A DNA stretch of 64,000 nt. Origin: Ewingella sp963519305 (lineage in GTDB: Bacteria; Pseudomonadota; Gammaproteobacteria; Enterobacterales; Enterobacteriaceae). The notes below the pieces were generated by a model. That model was not told where the DNA came from. It did not search any database and saw nothing but the letters and a program-made list of their open reading frames with translations. This document shows, piece by piece, positions 55,543 through 63,069 of the stretch. The position numbers and the translations under genes are program-made. The stretch lies in the NCBI GenBank assembly GCA_963519305.1, contig CAUQMS010000011.1:1-64000 (forward strand), written 5' to 3'. Numbering within the stretch: the stretch's first letter is position 1; every line of letters starts with the position of its first letter.

Positions 55543-55579
55543 AATAAAATCAATTTAATTCTACGGTGTAGATTTTATT
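55543..55579. promoter_or_regulatory. Nested palindrome between tetR-like and DHFR-like genes
   Basis: Inner palindrome tctac-ggt-gtaga (55560-55572), and outer 9-bp arms aataaaatc (55543-55551) and gattttatt (55571-55579). It lies in the 99-bp divergent region and is the best operator candidate for the TetR-type regulator. Confidence 0.6.
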
Positions 55580-55630
55580 GTAAACCATATTTTAGCTTGA
55601 CTCAACCACGACTAATTTGAGGAGATATTC

Positions 55631-56164
55631 ATGGCAAACATCGTATTCATTGCAACCAGTCTGGATGGCTATATTGCAGATAAACAAGGGAAGCTCGACT
55701 GGCTTTATTCAATACCAAATCCAGATAATGCCGATACTGGTTTTTTCGCTTTAGTCGAGCGAATTGACGCGTTGGTGATGGGTCGTAATACCCTTGATGC
55801 TGTACTGAGTTTTGACTGCGATTGGCCTTATAAAAAGCCAGTGTTTGTGTTGAGCAATACCATGACGAAAGTGCCGCAAGGCTATGAGGAAAAAGTATTC
55901 TTAGTCAAAGGTGAATTGAAAGATATTATCGCGGAACTGAATGCTAAGGGATTTAATGATCTCTACATCGACGGTGGTGCAACAATTCAAAGCTTCCTCA
56001 ATAAAGATCTAATTGATCAAATGGTTATCACTCGCTTTCCTATCTTACTTGGTGGAGGCATACCTTTATTTAGTGAACTAAAACAGCCATTGAACTTCAA
56101 AGTGATAAAAAATGAAGTAGTACTAGAGACCTTGGTTAAAACCACTTACGTGCGAGAGAAATAA
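55631..56164 (+). CDS. DHFR/RibD C-terminal family reductase-like protein
   Basis: 177 residues of the dihydrofolate reductase fold (RibD_C clan, like Bacillus YyaP). It starts MANIVFIATSLDGYIADKQGKLDWL. The cofactor-loop segments are VMGRNTLDAVLSF near 50, KPVFVLSNT near 73, LYIDGGATIQSFL near 115 and TRFPILLGGGIPLF near 137. It lacks the fusions of true RibD. Such orphan members are often paired with a regulator and their substrates are unknown. GAGGAG lies 7 bp before the ATG. It sits between the two phage remnants. Confidence 0.83.
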   Translation: MANIVFIATSLDGYIADKQGKLDWLYSIPNPDNADTGFFALVERIDALVMGRNTLDAVLSFDCDWPYKKPVFVLSNTMTKVPQGYEEKVFLVKGELKDIIAELNAKGFNDLYIDGGATIQSFLNKDLIDQMVITRFPILLGGGIPLFSELKQPLNFKVIKNEVVLETLVKTTYVREK

Positions 56165-56317
56165 TATCTATTTTTGTATCTATAAATGATCTTCATAACA
56201 AATCCGAGGCCGTTTATTAATACTGAAAAGGCCCGATTTTCAACATTCAGTCCTTCTCCGCACGTGCCAATTCAGGTCAACAGGAACTAGCTTAGGCGGT
56301 CCCTTTTACGTACAACA

Positions 56318-56431
56318 TTATTGTCCGCTTAGCCACGCATTCACCGGCACCAGTAACATATTCATGTCACCGGTGTAGTCGGTGAACCGCGCCAATACTG
56401 GCGTGGCACGGCGATTAATAATTTTTTTGGA
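56318..56431 (-). pseudogene. Fragment of P2-like tail protein R (gpR)
   Basis: Translating the minus strand gives ATPVLARFTDYTGDMNMLLV followed by PVNAWLSGQ and a TAA. This aligns with the P2 gpR segment VTDFTGDFDLLIVPVLAWL. No start or C-terminal half remains. Strand and order (R before V on the minus strand) agree with the P2 late operon order R-S-V. Short, so moderate confidence. Confidence 0.55.
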
Positions 56432-56462
56432 AAAATGCGAATCCTGGCAGCATAAATGTACA

Positions 56463-56491
56463 TTTACTCACCGACATTGAATACTTATAAT
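56463..56491 (+). promoter_or_regulatory. Promoter of the putative effector module
   Basis: TTTACT, 17 bp, TATAAT (perfect -10), 38 bp before the ATG of the 230-residue gene, which has AAGGAG 6 bp upstream. Confidence 0.65.
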
Positions 56492-56529
56492 GACCATATG
56501 GATTGAGTGGGTATTGACAAGGAGCGGTT

Positions 56530-57222
56530 ATGTACTATAGCAATGAAGTCATTAGTTATCTTCAGGCCAATAAAATCCTCGCACTAAAACTCGACCACGC
56601 ATTTACGAGCGTCGAAAAGGCTGTATCAAATCAGATTGAAACGATAGGAGGCGGTGTAAAACGCGGGTTGTATTACACCTCCTGTTTTACTGATGAATAT
56701 CAAGACGTCTGTCAGCAACAAAAGACCGAAGACATTCGATTCTCTAAAGGGGTTTATCACCTTCTTCGACATACTGATGTTGTATATGAAATGCTTAAAA
56801 TATATTTTGAAGATGTATTCAAATACAAAACCTCCGAGCAGATAGAGCGTATAAAACAAATGCTCATGGCAGTGAATGTCCACATTGCTACAAGCTCACT
56901 CACTAACGTAGGATTTGCATTAGCGACAGCATCGTCCGTCGCCGTCGGCATGAACCTAAATCTTGAAATCAGCGCACTAGCAGGGCGCAGGGCGGGCGGT
57001 GTTGTAGGGGGAGTTGGTATATATGGCATAGTCCAGAAAGCAGCAGATAGCGCACATCGACTTCACTTTACTTACCCTGCTTACTACTCCGCGCTATATG
57101 CCCAAGAGCTTGAAATGATGTACTTCCTGATAGAACCATTGTTTGATAGGGCCGGTGCGTTTAAAGCGCAATGGGCTTCGGATGGTGGTATTGCCGACAT
57201 CATCACTAAGATGATTCGGTGA
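56530..57222 (+). CDS. Putative T6SS-associated toxin (unknown protein)
   Basis: 230 residues, no signal peptide and no catalytic motif I recognise. Residues 1-110 look helical and charged. Residues 112-143 (MLMAVNVHIATSSLTNVGFA onward) and 148-170 (SALAGRRAGGVVGGVGIYGI) are Ala/Gly-rich and membrane-active in character without being classical helices. Three bases later comes a 62-residue membrane protein, then an Hcp gene. Size and gene plan recall Ssp6/Sip6, the Hcp-delivered ion-selective pore former and immunity pair of Serratia marcescens. I cannot confirm sequence similarity. Strong ribosome site. Low GC suggests transfer. Confidence 0.55.
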   Translation: MYYSNEVISYLQANKILALKLDHAFTSVEKAVSNQIETIGGGVKRGLYYTSCFTDEYQDVCQQQKTEDIRFSKGVYHLLRHTDVVYEMLKIYFEDVFKYKTSEQIERIKQMLMAVNVHIATSSLTNVGFALATASSVAVGMNLNLEISALAGRRAGGVVGGVGIYGIVQKAADSAHRLHFTYPAYYSALYAQELEMMYFLIEPLFDRAGAFKAQWASDGGIADIITKMIR

Positions 57223-57225
57223 AAT

Positions 57226-57414
57226 ATGATGAATTTTATCAGAAGATTTTTTAAAAGATTGTTCAAGTCATTATTTTCGATGTACGGCCCCGCAGTATTA
57301 ACACTCATATTTGCAGTTATTCTGGTGCATTTTTTCCCTGATGGCCCTCTATGGCCTGTACCTTTATTTTTCGTGTTCGTAATAGTTATTTTTTATCGCT
57401 ATGTGAAATGGTAA
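57226..57414 (+). CDS. Small two-helix membrane protein, putative immunity protein
   Basis: 62 residues: a basic amphipathic start (FIRRFFKRLFKSLF) and hydrophobic segments at 21-37 (GPAVLTLIFAVILVHFF) and 44-57 (VPLFFVFVIVIFY), ending KW. It begins 3 bp after the upstream stop (ATGATG), so translation is coupled. A small inner-membrane protein directly after a candidate toxin is the expected form of immunity to a membrane-depolarising effector. The role is inferred from context. Confidence 0.55.
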   Translation: MMNFIRRFFKRLFKSLFSMYGPAVLTLIFAVILVHFFPDGPLWPVPLFFVFVIVIFYRYVKW

Positions 57415-57461
57415 TTATCTGAAAAATAGCATTATTTGAAATTAATTTATAAGGAAATTAT

Positions 57462-57941
57462 ATGTCAACCCCGGCACATTTATGGCTCGAAGATGAAAAC
57501 GGCTCTCCAATTGTCGGTAGTTGTTTGATGCCAATGCGTTTAGGCTCCATCGAACTAAAATCGTTTTCCCACGGAGTGACCATCCCTGTTGATGCCAATT
57601 TGGGCAAGCTCACCGGAACGCGAATTCACCGCCCTATCGTTATAGTGAAAGAATTTGACCAGACAACGCCCGTTTTGTACCGCGCCGTATGTGAAGGCCG
57701 CACTCTGAAAAAAGCAACGATCAAGATGTACCGCATTCTGGAGTCAGGCATCGAATCTGAATACTTCAATATCATGTTTGAAAACGTCAAAATCACTACG
57801 ATTTCACCGTACCTTTCCCCCAATGGACTCAGCAGCACTCATCTGGAAACCCTCGAATTGCGTTATGAGGCGATCACTTGGAAGTACACGGATGGAAACA
57901 TTATCTACCGCGACACATGGAATGATCGTTGGGTAGCCTGA
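57462..57941 (+). CDS. hcp: Hcp family type VI secretion protein (orphan)
   Basis: 159 residues of the Hcp1 beta-barrel ring protein that stacks into the T6SS inner tube and carries small effectors. Family features are HLWLEDENGSPIVGSC at the start, IELKSFSHGV near 28, YRAVCEGRTLKKATIKMYR near 67, YFNIMFENVKITTISPY near 100 and LETLELRYEAITWKYTDGN near 128. AAGGA lies 6 bp upstream of the ATG. No other T6SS structural gene is in the window, so it must work with a machine encoded elsewhere. It probably delivers the product of the gene at 56530. Confidence 0.85.
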   Translation: MSTPAHLWLEDENGSPIVGSCLMPMRLGSIELKSFSHGVTIPVDANLGKLTGTRIHRPIVIVKEFDQTTPVLYRAVCEGRTLKKATIKMYRILESGIESEYFNIMFENVKITTISPYLSPNGLSSTHLETLELRYEAITWKYTDGNIIYRDTWNDRWVA

Positions 57942-58037
57942 TATCCTTAACGTCCACATAGTGTCCACACGATAGACGTTTAAGCCTGCTTACAGTGGTG
58001 GTTAACTCACTGAGTTAGTTGCAAGTCACGGTAATGC

Positions 58038-58076
58038 CCTGAAAAAAAGGCACAAAAAAAGGCACATAATGTGCCT
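58038..58076. repeat. Right direct repeat of the hpt-can island (attR-like)
   Basis: Pattern cctg-A7-ggcac-A7-ggcac-ata-atgtgcct, 39 bp, matching 54297-54334 with one A-run indel and two substitutions. Together with the following tttgcttttt it forms a terminator for can. Confidence 0.85.
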
Positions 58077-58086
58077 TTTGCTTTTT
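58059..58086. terminator. Terminator overlapping the right repeat
   Basis: Stem aaaggcac / gtgccttt with an ataat loop and then tgcttttt on the plus strand. On the minus strand the A-runs give a T-tract after can (stop 25 bp away). It is probably the ancestral hpt/can terminator that was used as the insertion target. Confidence 0.75.
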
Positions 58087-58100
58087 AATCTTTTGTACAG

Positions 58101-58757
58101 TTACTGCGGATTGCCATGCAGCAGGGCGGAGACACCCTGGCGGTAACGTTGTTCCAGCGTTTCGCGGTTGGTGGAGGTCACTTCAAGATCGCGCAGACGC
58201 CCGTCCTGAATACCGTACACCCAGCCGTGCAGGGAGACTTTCTGCCCGCGCTTCCACGCCGACTGCATCACCGTTGAGTGACCGAGGTTGTAAATTTGCT
58301 CAACCACATTCAGTTCACACAACTTGTTCAGACGCTGGTCCGGAGAGAGTTCGCCAAGCAGCGAGCTGTGTTTGTACCAGATATCACGAATGTGTAGCAG
58401 CCAGTTGTTGATAAGCCCGAGTTCCGGATTTTCAACTGCCGCCTGCACGCCGCCGCAACCGTAGTGACCACAGATGATCACGTGCTCGACTTGCAGTACG
58501 TCGATGGCATATTGCACAACGGACAGGCAGTTGAGGTCGGTGTGAATCACCAGATTGGCCACGTTACGGTGCACAAACAGCTCACCAGGCTCGAGGCCGG
58601 TCAGTTGCTCGGCAGGAACGCGGCTGTCAGAACAACCAATCCACAGGAAGCGGGGTTTTTGCGATTCGGAGAGACGCGCGAAGAAACCCGGGTCTTCCTC
58701 CACCATGGTTTTCGACCAAAGGGCGTTATTACTTTTAAGTGTTTCAATCTCGTTCAT
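58101..58757 (-). CDS. can: Beta-class carbonic anhydrase Can
   Basis: Zinc enzyme that interconverts CO2 and bicarbonate, essential in air. 218 residues from the ATG at 58757 (MNEIETLKSNNALWSK); a 32-residue upstream extension is not family-like. Zinc ligands fit the Cys and Asp of WIGCSDSRVPAEQL near 42-44 and the His and Cys of ICGHYGCGGVQAAV near 98-101. Divergent from yadG, as in E. coli. Confidence 0.96.
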   Translation of the reverse strand: MNEIETLKSNNALWSKTMVEEDPGFFARLSESQKPRFLWIGCSDSRVPAEQLTGLEPGELFVHRNVANLVIHTDLNCLSVVQYAIDVLQVEHVIICGHYGCGGVQAAVENPELGLINNWLLHIRDIWYKHSSLLGELSPDQRLNKLCELNVVEQIYNLGHSTVMQSAWKRGQKVSLHGWVYGIQDGRLRDLEVTSTNRETLEQRYRQGVSALLHGNPQ

Positions 58758-58906
58758 GGAAGTTAATAGCCTGTAACCAACTAACAGCGATGGGTTAATA
58801 TAGGGCAACGCAACGCTTTTTAAAACCGATTCAGCATCTTCAATGATGATCAAATCTTAACGCCAGAATTTATAACAAGGTTCTCTACACAAGGTAAGCT
58901 CCACTT

Positions 58907-59830
58907 ATGACATACGCATTAGAACTGGAGAAGTTAACCAAGACCTACGCCGGTGGGGTGCAGGCTTTGCGCGGCATCGACCTGAAAGTGGAAGCAGGGG
59001 ATTTTTACGCCCTGCTCGGCCCAAACGGTGCCGGGAAATCCACCACCATTGGCATCATCAGCTCACTGGTGAACAAGTCAGCAGGCAAGGTGCAGGTATT
59101 TGGTTACGACATTGATAAGGATATTGTTAACGCCAAGCGCCAGCTCGGGCTGGTGCCACAAGAGTTCAACTTCAACCCCTTTGAAACCGTCATGCAGGTG
59201 GTGGTGAACCAGGCTGGATATTACGGCGTTCCGCGTCCGCTGGCGTTGCAACGCGCCGAAAAATACCTCACGCAGCTGGATTTATGGGGCAAGCGCAACG
59301 AGCGTTCGCGCATGCTTTCCGGTGGGATGAAACGCCGTCTGATGATCGCCCGTGCGCTGATGCACGAGCCAAAGCTACTGATCCTCGACGAACCGACCGC
59401 AGGCGTGGATATCGAGCTGCGCCGCTCCATGTGGGGCTTCCTCAAAGAGCTAAACGTGCAGGGCACCACTATCATCCTGACCACGCACTATCTGGAAGAA
59501 GCGGAAATGCTGTGCCGTAATATCGGCATCATTCAGGGCGGCCTGCTGGTGGAGAACACCAGTATGAAAGAGCTGCTCTCCAAGCTGAAATCCGAAACCT
59601 TTATTCTTGATTTAGCACCGAAAAGTGCACTGCCGCAGTTGGAGGGGTATCGCAGTCATCTGACGGATACGTCCACGCTGGAAGTAGAAGTGATGCGCGA
59701 GCAGGGTTTGAATTCCCTGTTCAGCCAGCTGAGCAATCAGGGCGTGCAGGTGTTGAGTATGCGTAACAAAGCTAACCGTCTGGAAGAGCTGTTTGTCACC
59801 CTGGTGAACGGCAGTGAGGAAACGAAATAA
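58907..59830 (+). CDS. yadG: ABC transporter ATPase YadG
   Basis: 307-residue ATPase of a two-gene ABC-2 exporter. Walker A GPNGAGKSTT near residue 39, Q-loop VPQEFNFNPFE near 84, signature LSGGMKRRLMIARALMHEP near 137, Walker B LLILDEPTAGVD near 158 and H-loop TTHYLEEAEML. The C-terminal ~80 residues form a regulatory extension. Shares one base with yadH (TAATG). The substrate is not known. Confidence 0.94.
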   Translation: MTYALELEKLTKTYAGGVQALRGIDLKVEAGDFYALLGPNGAGKSTTIGIISSLVNKSAGKVQVFGYDIDKDIVNAKRQLGLVPQEFNFNPFETVMQVVVNQAGYYGVPRPLALQRAEKYLTQLDLWGKRNERSRMLSGGMKRRLMIARALMHEPKLLILDEPTAGVDIELRRSMWGFLKELNVQGTTIILTTHYLEEAEMLCRNIGIIQGGLLVENTSMKELLSKLKSETFILDLAPKSALPQLEGYRSHLTDTSTLEVEVMREQGLNSLFSQLSNQGVQVLSMRNKANRLEELFVTLVNGSEETK

Positions 59831-60600
59831 TGTCGCAACTGTATTGGGTGGCACTCAAAAGTATCTGGATGAAAGAGATTAACCGGTTTGGACGTATCTG
59901 GATCCAGACGCTGGTTCCGCCTGTCATCACCATGACGCTCTACTTCATCATTTTCGGTAACCTGATTGGTTCGCAGATCGGCAGTATGCACGGCTTCACG
60001 TACATGCAGTTTATCGTGCCGGGCCTTATCATGATGGCGGTGATCACCAACTCCTACGCCAACGTGGCATCGTCGTTCTTCAGCGCCAAGTTCCAGCGTA
60101 ATATTGAAGAGCTGCTGGTAGCACCGGTACCGACGCACGTCGTTATCGCCGGGTACGTCGGCGGTGGCGTGGCGCGCGGGATTTGTGTGGGGATCCTGGT
60201 CACGGCGATTTCGTTGTTCTTCGTACCGCTGGTGATCCACTCCTGGTGGGTGATCGCGCTGACGCTGTTGCTGACGGCGATCCTGTTCTCACTGGGCGGT
60301 CTCCTGAATGCAGTATTCGCGACCACCTTTGATGACATAAGCCTGATCCCGACCTTTGTGTTAACGCCGCTGACCTATCTGGGCGGGGTGTTTTACTCGC
60401 TCTCCCTGTTGCCACCCATCTGGCAGGCGGTCTCCAAGCTGAACCCGATTGTCTACATGATCAGTGGTTTCCGCTACGGATTTCTGGGGATTTCAGACGT
60501 ACCGCTGGTGTTTACCATGAGCGTGCTGGTGGCGTTTATCGCGGTGTTCTACCTGCTGGCGTGGTACTTGATCGAGCGCGGGCGCGGTTTGAGAAGCTAA
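59830..60600 (+). CDS. yadH: ABC transporter permease YadH
   Basis: 256-residue ABC-2 type permease with six hydrophobic segments. Conserved blocks are NRFGRIWIQTLVPPVITMTLYF near 16, GFTYMQFIVPGLIMMAVITN near 55 and LTPLTYLGGVFYSLSLLPP near 177. Pairs with YadG to form the exporter. Followed by a dispersed repeat. Confidence 0.94.
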   Translation: MSQLYWVALKSIWMKEINRFGRIWIQTLVPPVITMTLYFIIFGNLIGSQIGSMHGFTYMQFIVPGLIMMAVITNSYANVASSFFSAKFQRNIEELLVAPVPTHVVIAGYVGGGVARGICVGILVTAISLFFVPLVIHSWWVIALTLLLTAILFSLGGLLNAVFATTFDDISLIPTFVLTPLTYLGGVFYSLSLLPPIWQAVSKLNPIVYMISGFRYGFLGISDVPLVFTMSVLVAFIAVFYLLAWYLIERGRGLRS

Positions 60601-60608
60601 TCCCCTTC

Positions 60609-60715
60609 ATCCTTCGAGCTGTCTCTGCGTTGGCTGCTTTCATGAACCCCGGTCACATACTTGTGTGTGCTCCCGGGGATTCACTCAATTGCCGCCTTGA
60701 TGCAACTCGAATGAT
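60609..60715. repeat. Dispersed palindromic intergenic repeat (MITE-like)
   Basis: About 107 bp. The ends are inverted (atccttcgag and ctcgaatgat, 9 of 10 paired). The centre ccccggtcacata...tgtgtgctcccgggg folds on itself. I recall similar palindromes with the ctcgaat end in Serratia and other Yersiniaceae genomes. No coding capacity. It lies between yadH and the convergent panD. Confidence 0.6.
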
Positions 60716-60762
60716 TTTGGGGATTCGGATTCCTTATGACTCTTTATGAGTTAAATCGGGAA

Positions 60763-61143
60763 TCAAGCCACCTGAACCGGCACGGCTTTCGCGGTGCGTT
60801 TCAGCTGATTTTCACCTTCAAAATAGGCCACTTTCGGCTGATGCTTACGGGCTTCGGCGTCTGAAATTTGCACGTAAGAGCAAATGATCAGCAAATCGCC
60901 GACGCAGGCACAACGCGCCGCTGCGCCGTTGACCGAAATAATACGCGAACCGCGTTCCGCAGCGATGGCGTAGGTAGAAAAACGCTGACCGTTATCAACG
61001 TTATAAATATCGATGGCTTCGTATTCTAAAATTCCTGAGGCGTCGAGGAAATCCTGATCGATGGCGCAGGAGCCTTCATAGTGCAAATCCGCCTGGGTCA
61101 CATGCACCCGGTGCAGTTTGCCTTGTAACATTGTGCGTACCAT
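60763..61143 (-). CDS. panD: Aspartate 1-decarboxylase proenzyme PanD
   Basis: Makes beta-alanine for pantothenate. 126 residues from the ATG at 61143 (MVRTMLQGKLHRVHVTQADL). Self-cleaves at the Gly24-Ser25 bond in HYEGSCAIDQDFL to give the pyruvoyl Ser25. Tyr58 lies in FSTYAIAAERGSRIISVNGAAA. It follows panC by 105 bp. E. coli has yadD between them; nothing is inserted here. Confidence 0.96.
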   Translation of the reverse strand: MVRTMLQGKLHRVHVTQADLHYEGSCAIDQDFLDASGILEYEAIDIYNVDNGQRFSTYAIAAERGSRIISVNGAAARCACVGDLLIICSYVQISDAEARKHQPKVAYFEGENQLKRTAKAVPVQVA

Positions 61144-61248
61144 TTCTTCTGCCCTTACTGACGTAAAAAGTCTGAGAACTTGCCGGGCCGGATACTCGTC
61201 ATCTGAACTCCGGCCGGCCAACATCTTTGCCCATTTGACCTGCGCTGT

Positions 61249-62103
61249 CTACTGCGTCAGATCAACCTGCTGGTTATCGATCAGGCGCGCTTTACCCAGC
61301 CAGGCCGCCATCAGGATCACCGCAGACGTGCTGTCTACGCTCAACTCCTGCAAGGTTTTGGCGTCGCGTATAAACAGCTCGTCCGGCGTAAAACCGGCGT
61401 CACGCAGTTTCTGTGCCGTCTCTTGCAGCATCTCTTCGGTATGACGCTCGCCCAGGCTCAGCCGCTCCGCCAGCTGATTCATAATTTTGGCCAGCTGCGG
61501 CGCCGTTTTACGCTCATCATGCGTCAGATAACCATTACGTGAGCTCAGCGCCAGACCGTCTTTCGCACGTACTGTCGGTACGCCAACAATCTCGAGGTCA
61601 TAACCCATATCTTCGACCATCGTGCGGATCAGGGCCAGTTGCTGGAAATCTTTCTGGCCGAAACAGGCCACATCGGGCTGCACCAGATTGAACAATTTGC
61701 TGACGATGGTGGAGACGCCGCGGAAATGTCCCGGACGGCTGGCCCCTTCCAGAATGGCGGAGATCACCGGCACATCGACCTGCGTTTGCGTCGCCAGCCC
61801 TTTCGGATACATATCAGCAGGAGAGGGGGCGAACACCAAATCCACACCGCGTTTGTTCAGCTTCTCGCAATCTTCCTGCAGTGTGCGCGGGTAACGTTCG
61901 AGATCGTCCGGGCGCTCAAACTGCATCGGATTGACAAAAATACTGACAATCACTACATCAGCGCTGGCTTTGGCCTCTTCGACCAGCGTCATGTGGCCTT
62001 CGTGCAAATTGCCCATGGTGGGCACCAGCGCAATGCGTTGATTGTTCTGGCGGTAAAAGCGAATTTCACGGCGCAGCAGCGGAACGTTTTCAATAATAAG
62101 CAC
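61249..62103 (-). CDS. panC: Pantothenate synthetase PanC
   Basis: ATP-dependent ligase of pantoate and beta-alanine. 284 residues. Nucleotidyl-transfer motifs are VPTMGNLHEGHMTLVEEAK near residue 28 (HxGH), FVNPMQFE near 57, CFGQKDFQQLALIRTMV near 147 and the KMSKS-like SSRNGYLT near 187. It lies 14 bp after panB in a panB-panC-(panD) operon. Confidence 0.96.
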   Translation of the reverse strand: MLIIENVPLLRREIRFYRQNNQRIALVPTMGNLHEGHMTLVEEAKASADVVIVSIFVNPMQFERPDDLERYPRTLQEDCEKLNKRGVDLVFAPSPADMYPKGLATQTQVDVPVISAILEGASRPGHFRGVSTIVSKLFNLVQPDVACFGQKDFQQLALIRTMVEDMGYDLEIVGVPTVRAKDGLALSSRNGYLTHDERKTAPQLAKIMNQLAERLSLGERHTEEMLQETAQKLRDAGFTPDELFIRDAKTLQELSVDSTSAVILMAAWLGKARLIDNQQVDLTQ

Positions 62104-62117
62104 GTGGATAACCTTTC

Positions 62118-62912
62118 TTATTTAAAGCTGTGTTCTTCGCCCGGATAAATTCCCTGAGCAACCTGATCGACATAAAGACGCACGGCGCTGCGGATATCGC
62201 CAGCTTCGCTAAGGAAATCTTTAACGAATTTTGCCGTATGGCCGCTGGTAATGCCCAGTGCATCCTGCATCACTAAAATTTGGCCGTCGGTGACGTTACC
62301 GGCACCGATGCCAATCACCGGAATCGACAACTCTTCTGTGACGCGGCGGGCCAATTCGACCGGGACGCACTCCAGTACCAGCAGCTGCAATCCGGCTTCT
62401 TCCAGCGCCAATGCGTCTTTGACTAACAGATTAGCGGCCACTTCATCCCGGCCCTGAACTTTATACCCGCCGAAAATGTTTACGGACTGCGGCGTCAGGC
62501 CCAGATGGCCGCACACTGGTACGGCACGCTCGGTGAGCATTCTCACCGTGTCGCACAGCCAGCTTCCGCCCTCCAGTTTTACCATGTTGGCACCGGCGCG
62601 CATCAGCACCGCGGCACTGGCAAATGCTTGCTCAGGCGTGGCGTACGTCATAAACGGCAGGTCAGCCAGCAGCAACGCCAGCGGTGCACCACGGCGCACC
62701 GCGCGGGTGTGGTAGGCAATCTCTTCAACGGTGACCGGCAGGGTGGAATCATTGCCCTGCATGACCATACCGAGCGAGTCTCCGACCAGCATCACGTTGA
62801 TGCCCTGCTCGGCGAACAGCTGGGCAAAGCTGGAATCGTAGGCGGTGAGGGTCGCGAACTTATGGTTGTCTTCTTTCCACTGGCGTAACTGACTCAGGGT
62901 GGTAGCTTTCAT
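62118..62912 (-). CDS. panB: Ketopantoate hydroxymethyltransferase PanB
   Basis: First step of pantothenate synthesis, from 2-ketoisovalerate and methylene-THF. 264 residues from the ATG at 62912 (MKATTLSQLRQW), with AGGA 8 bp upstream. TIM-barrel signatures are ATLTAYDSSFAQL near 20, VMLVGDSLGMVMQG near 40, HLGLTPQSVN near 136 and the metal/catalytic Glu of LLVLECVPVEL near 181. Start of the pan operon, divergent from qseB. Confidence 0.96.
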   Translation of the reverse strand: MKATTLSQLRQWKEDNHKFATLTAYDSSFAQLFAEQGINVMLVGDSLGMVMQGNDSTLPVTVEEIAYHTRAVRRGAPLALLLADLPFMTYATPEQAFASAAVLMRAGANMVKLEGGSWLCDTVRMLTERAVPVCGHLGLTPQSVNIFGGYKVQGRDEVAANLLVKDALALEEAGLQLLVLECVPVELARRVTEELSIPVIGIGAGNVTDGQILVMQDALGITSGHTAKFVKDFLSEAGDIRSAVRLYVDQVAQGIYPGEEHSFK

Positions 62913-63069
62913 GGGATCTTCCTGTGAACAATTCATACGGTGAATATCTTGCAAACATTCTACTGTATGACCTGTTAAGCAGGTAGTGAAGTTCCGAACA
63001 TCTTAAGAACCGCTTAATAAGCCTGGCGTATAATAGGGACATGGAAGATCTGATGATATTGAGGGGAAT

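Larger units (their letters stand above)
56165..56529. other. Gap with phage relic and module promoter
   Basis: 365 bp with no intact gene. It holds the gpR-like fragment on the minus strand (56318-56431) and a promoter for the downstream module (56463-56491). The left 150 bp show nothing recognisable. Confidence 0.6.

Noticed and set aside
57942..58037. Possible integrase remnant next to the right repeat
   Set aside because: The ~95 bp are too short and no integrase motif can be read; a resemblance to phage attachment-flank sequence was not strong enough.
58101..58853. Longer Can protein with a 32-residue N-terminal extension
   Set aside because: The extension is not found in the family; the ATG at 58757 gives the usual start.
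60561..60749. Small plus-strand frame across the end of yadH and the repeat
   Set aside because: It covers a palindromic repeat and the yadH terminus in another frame and shows no coding signature.
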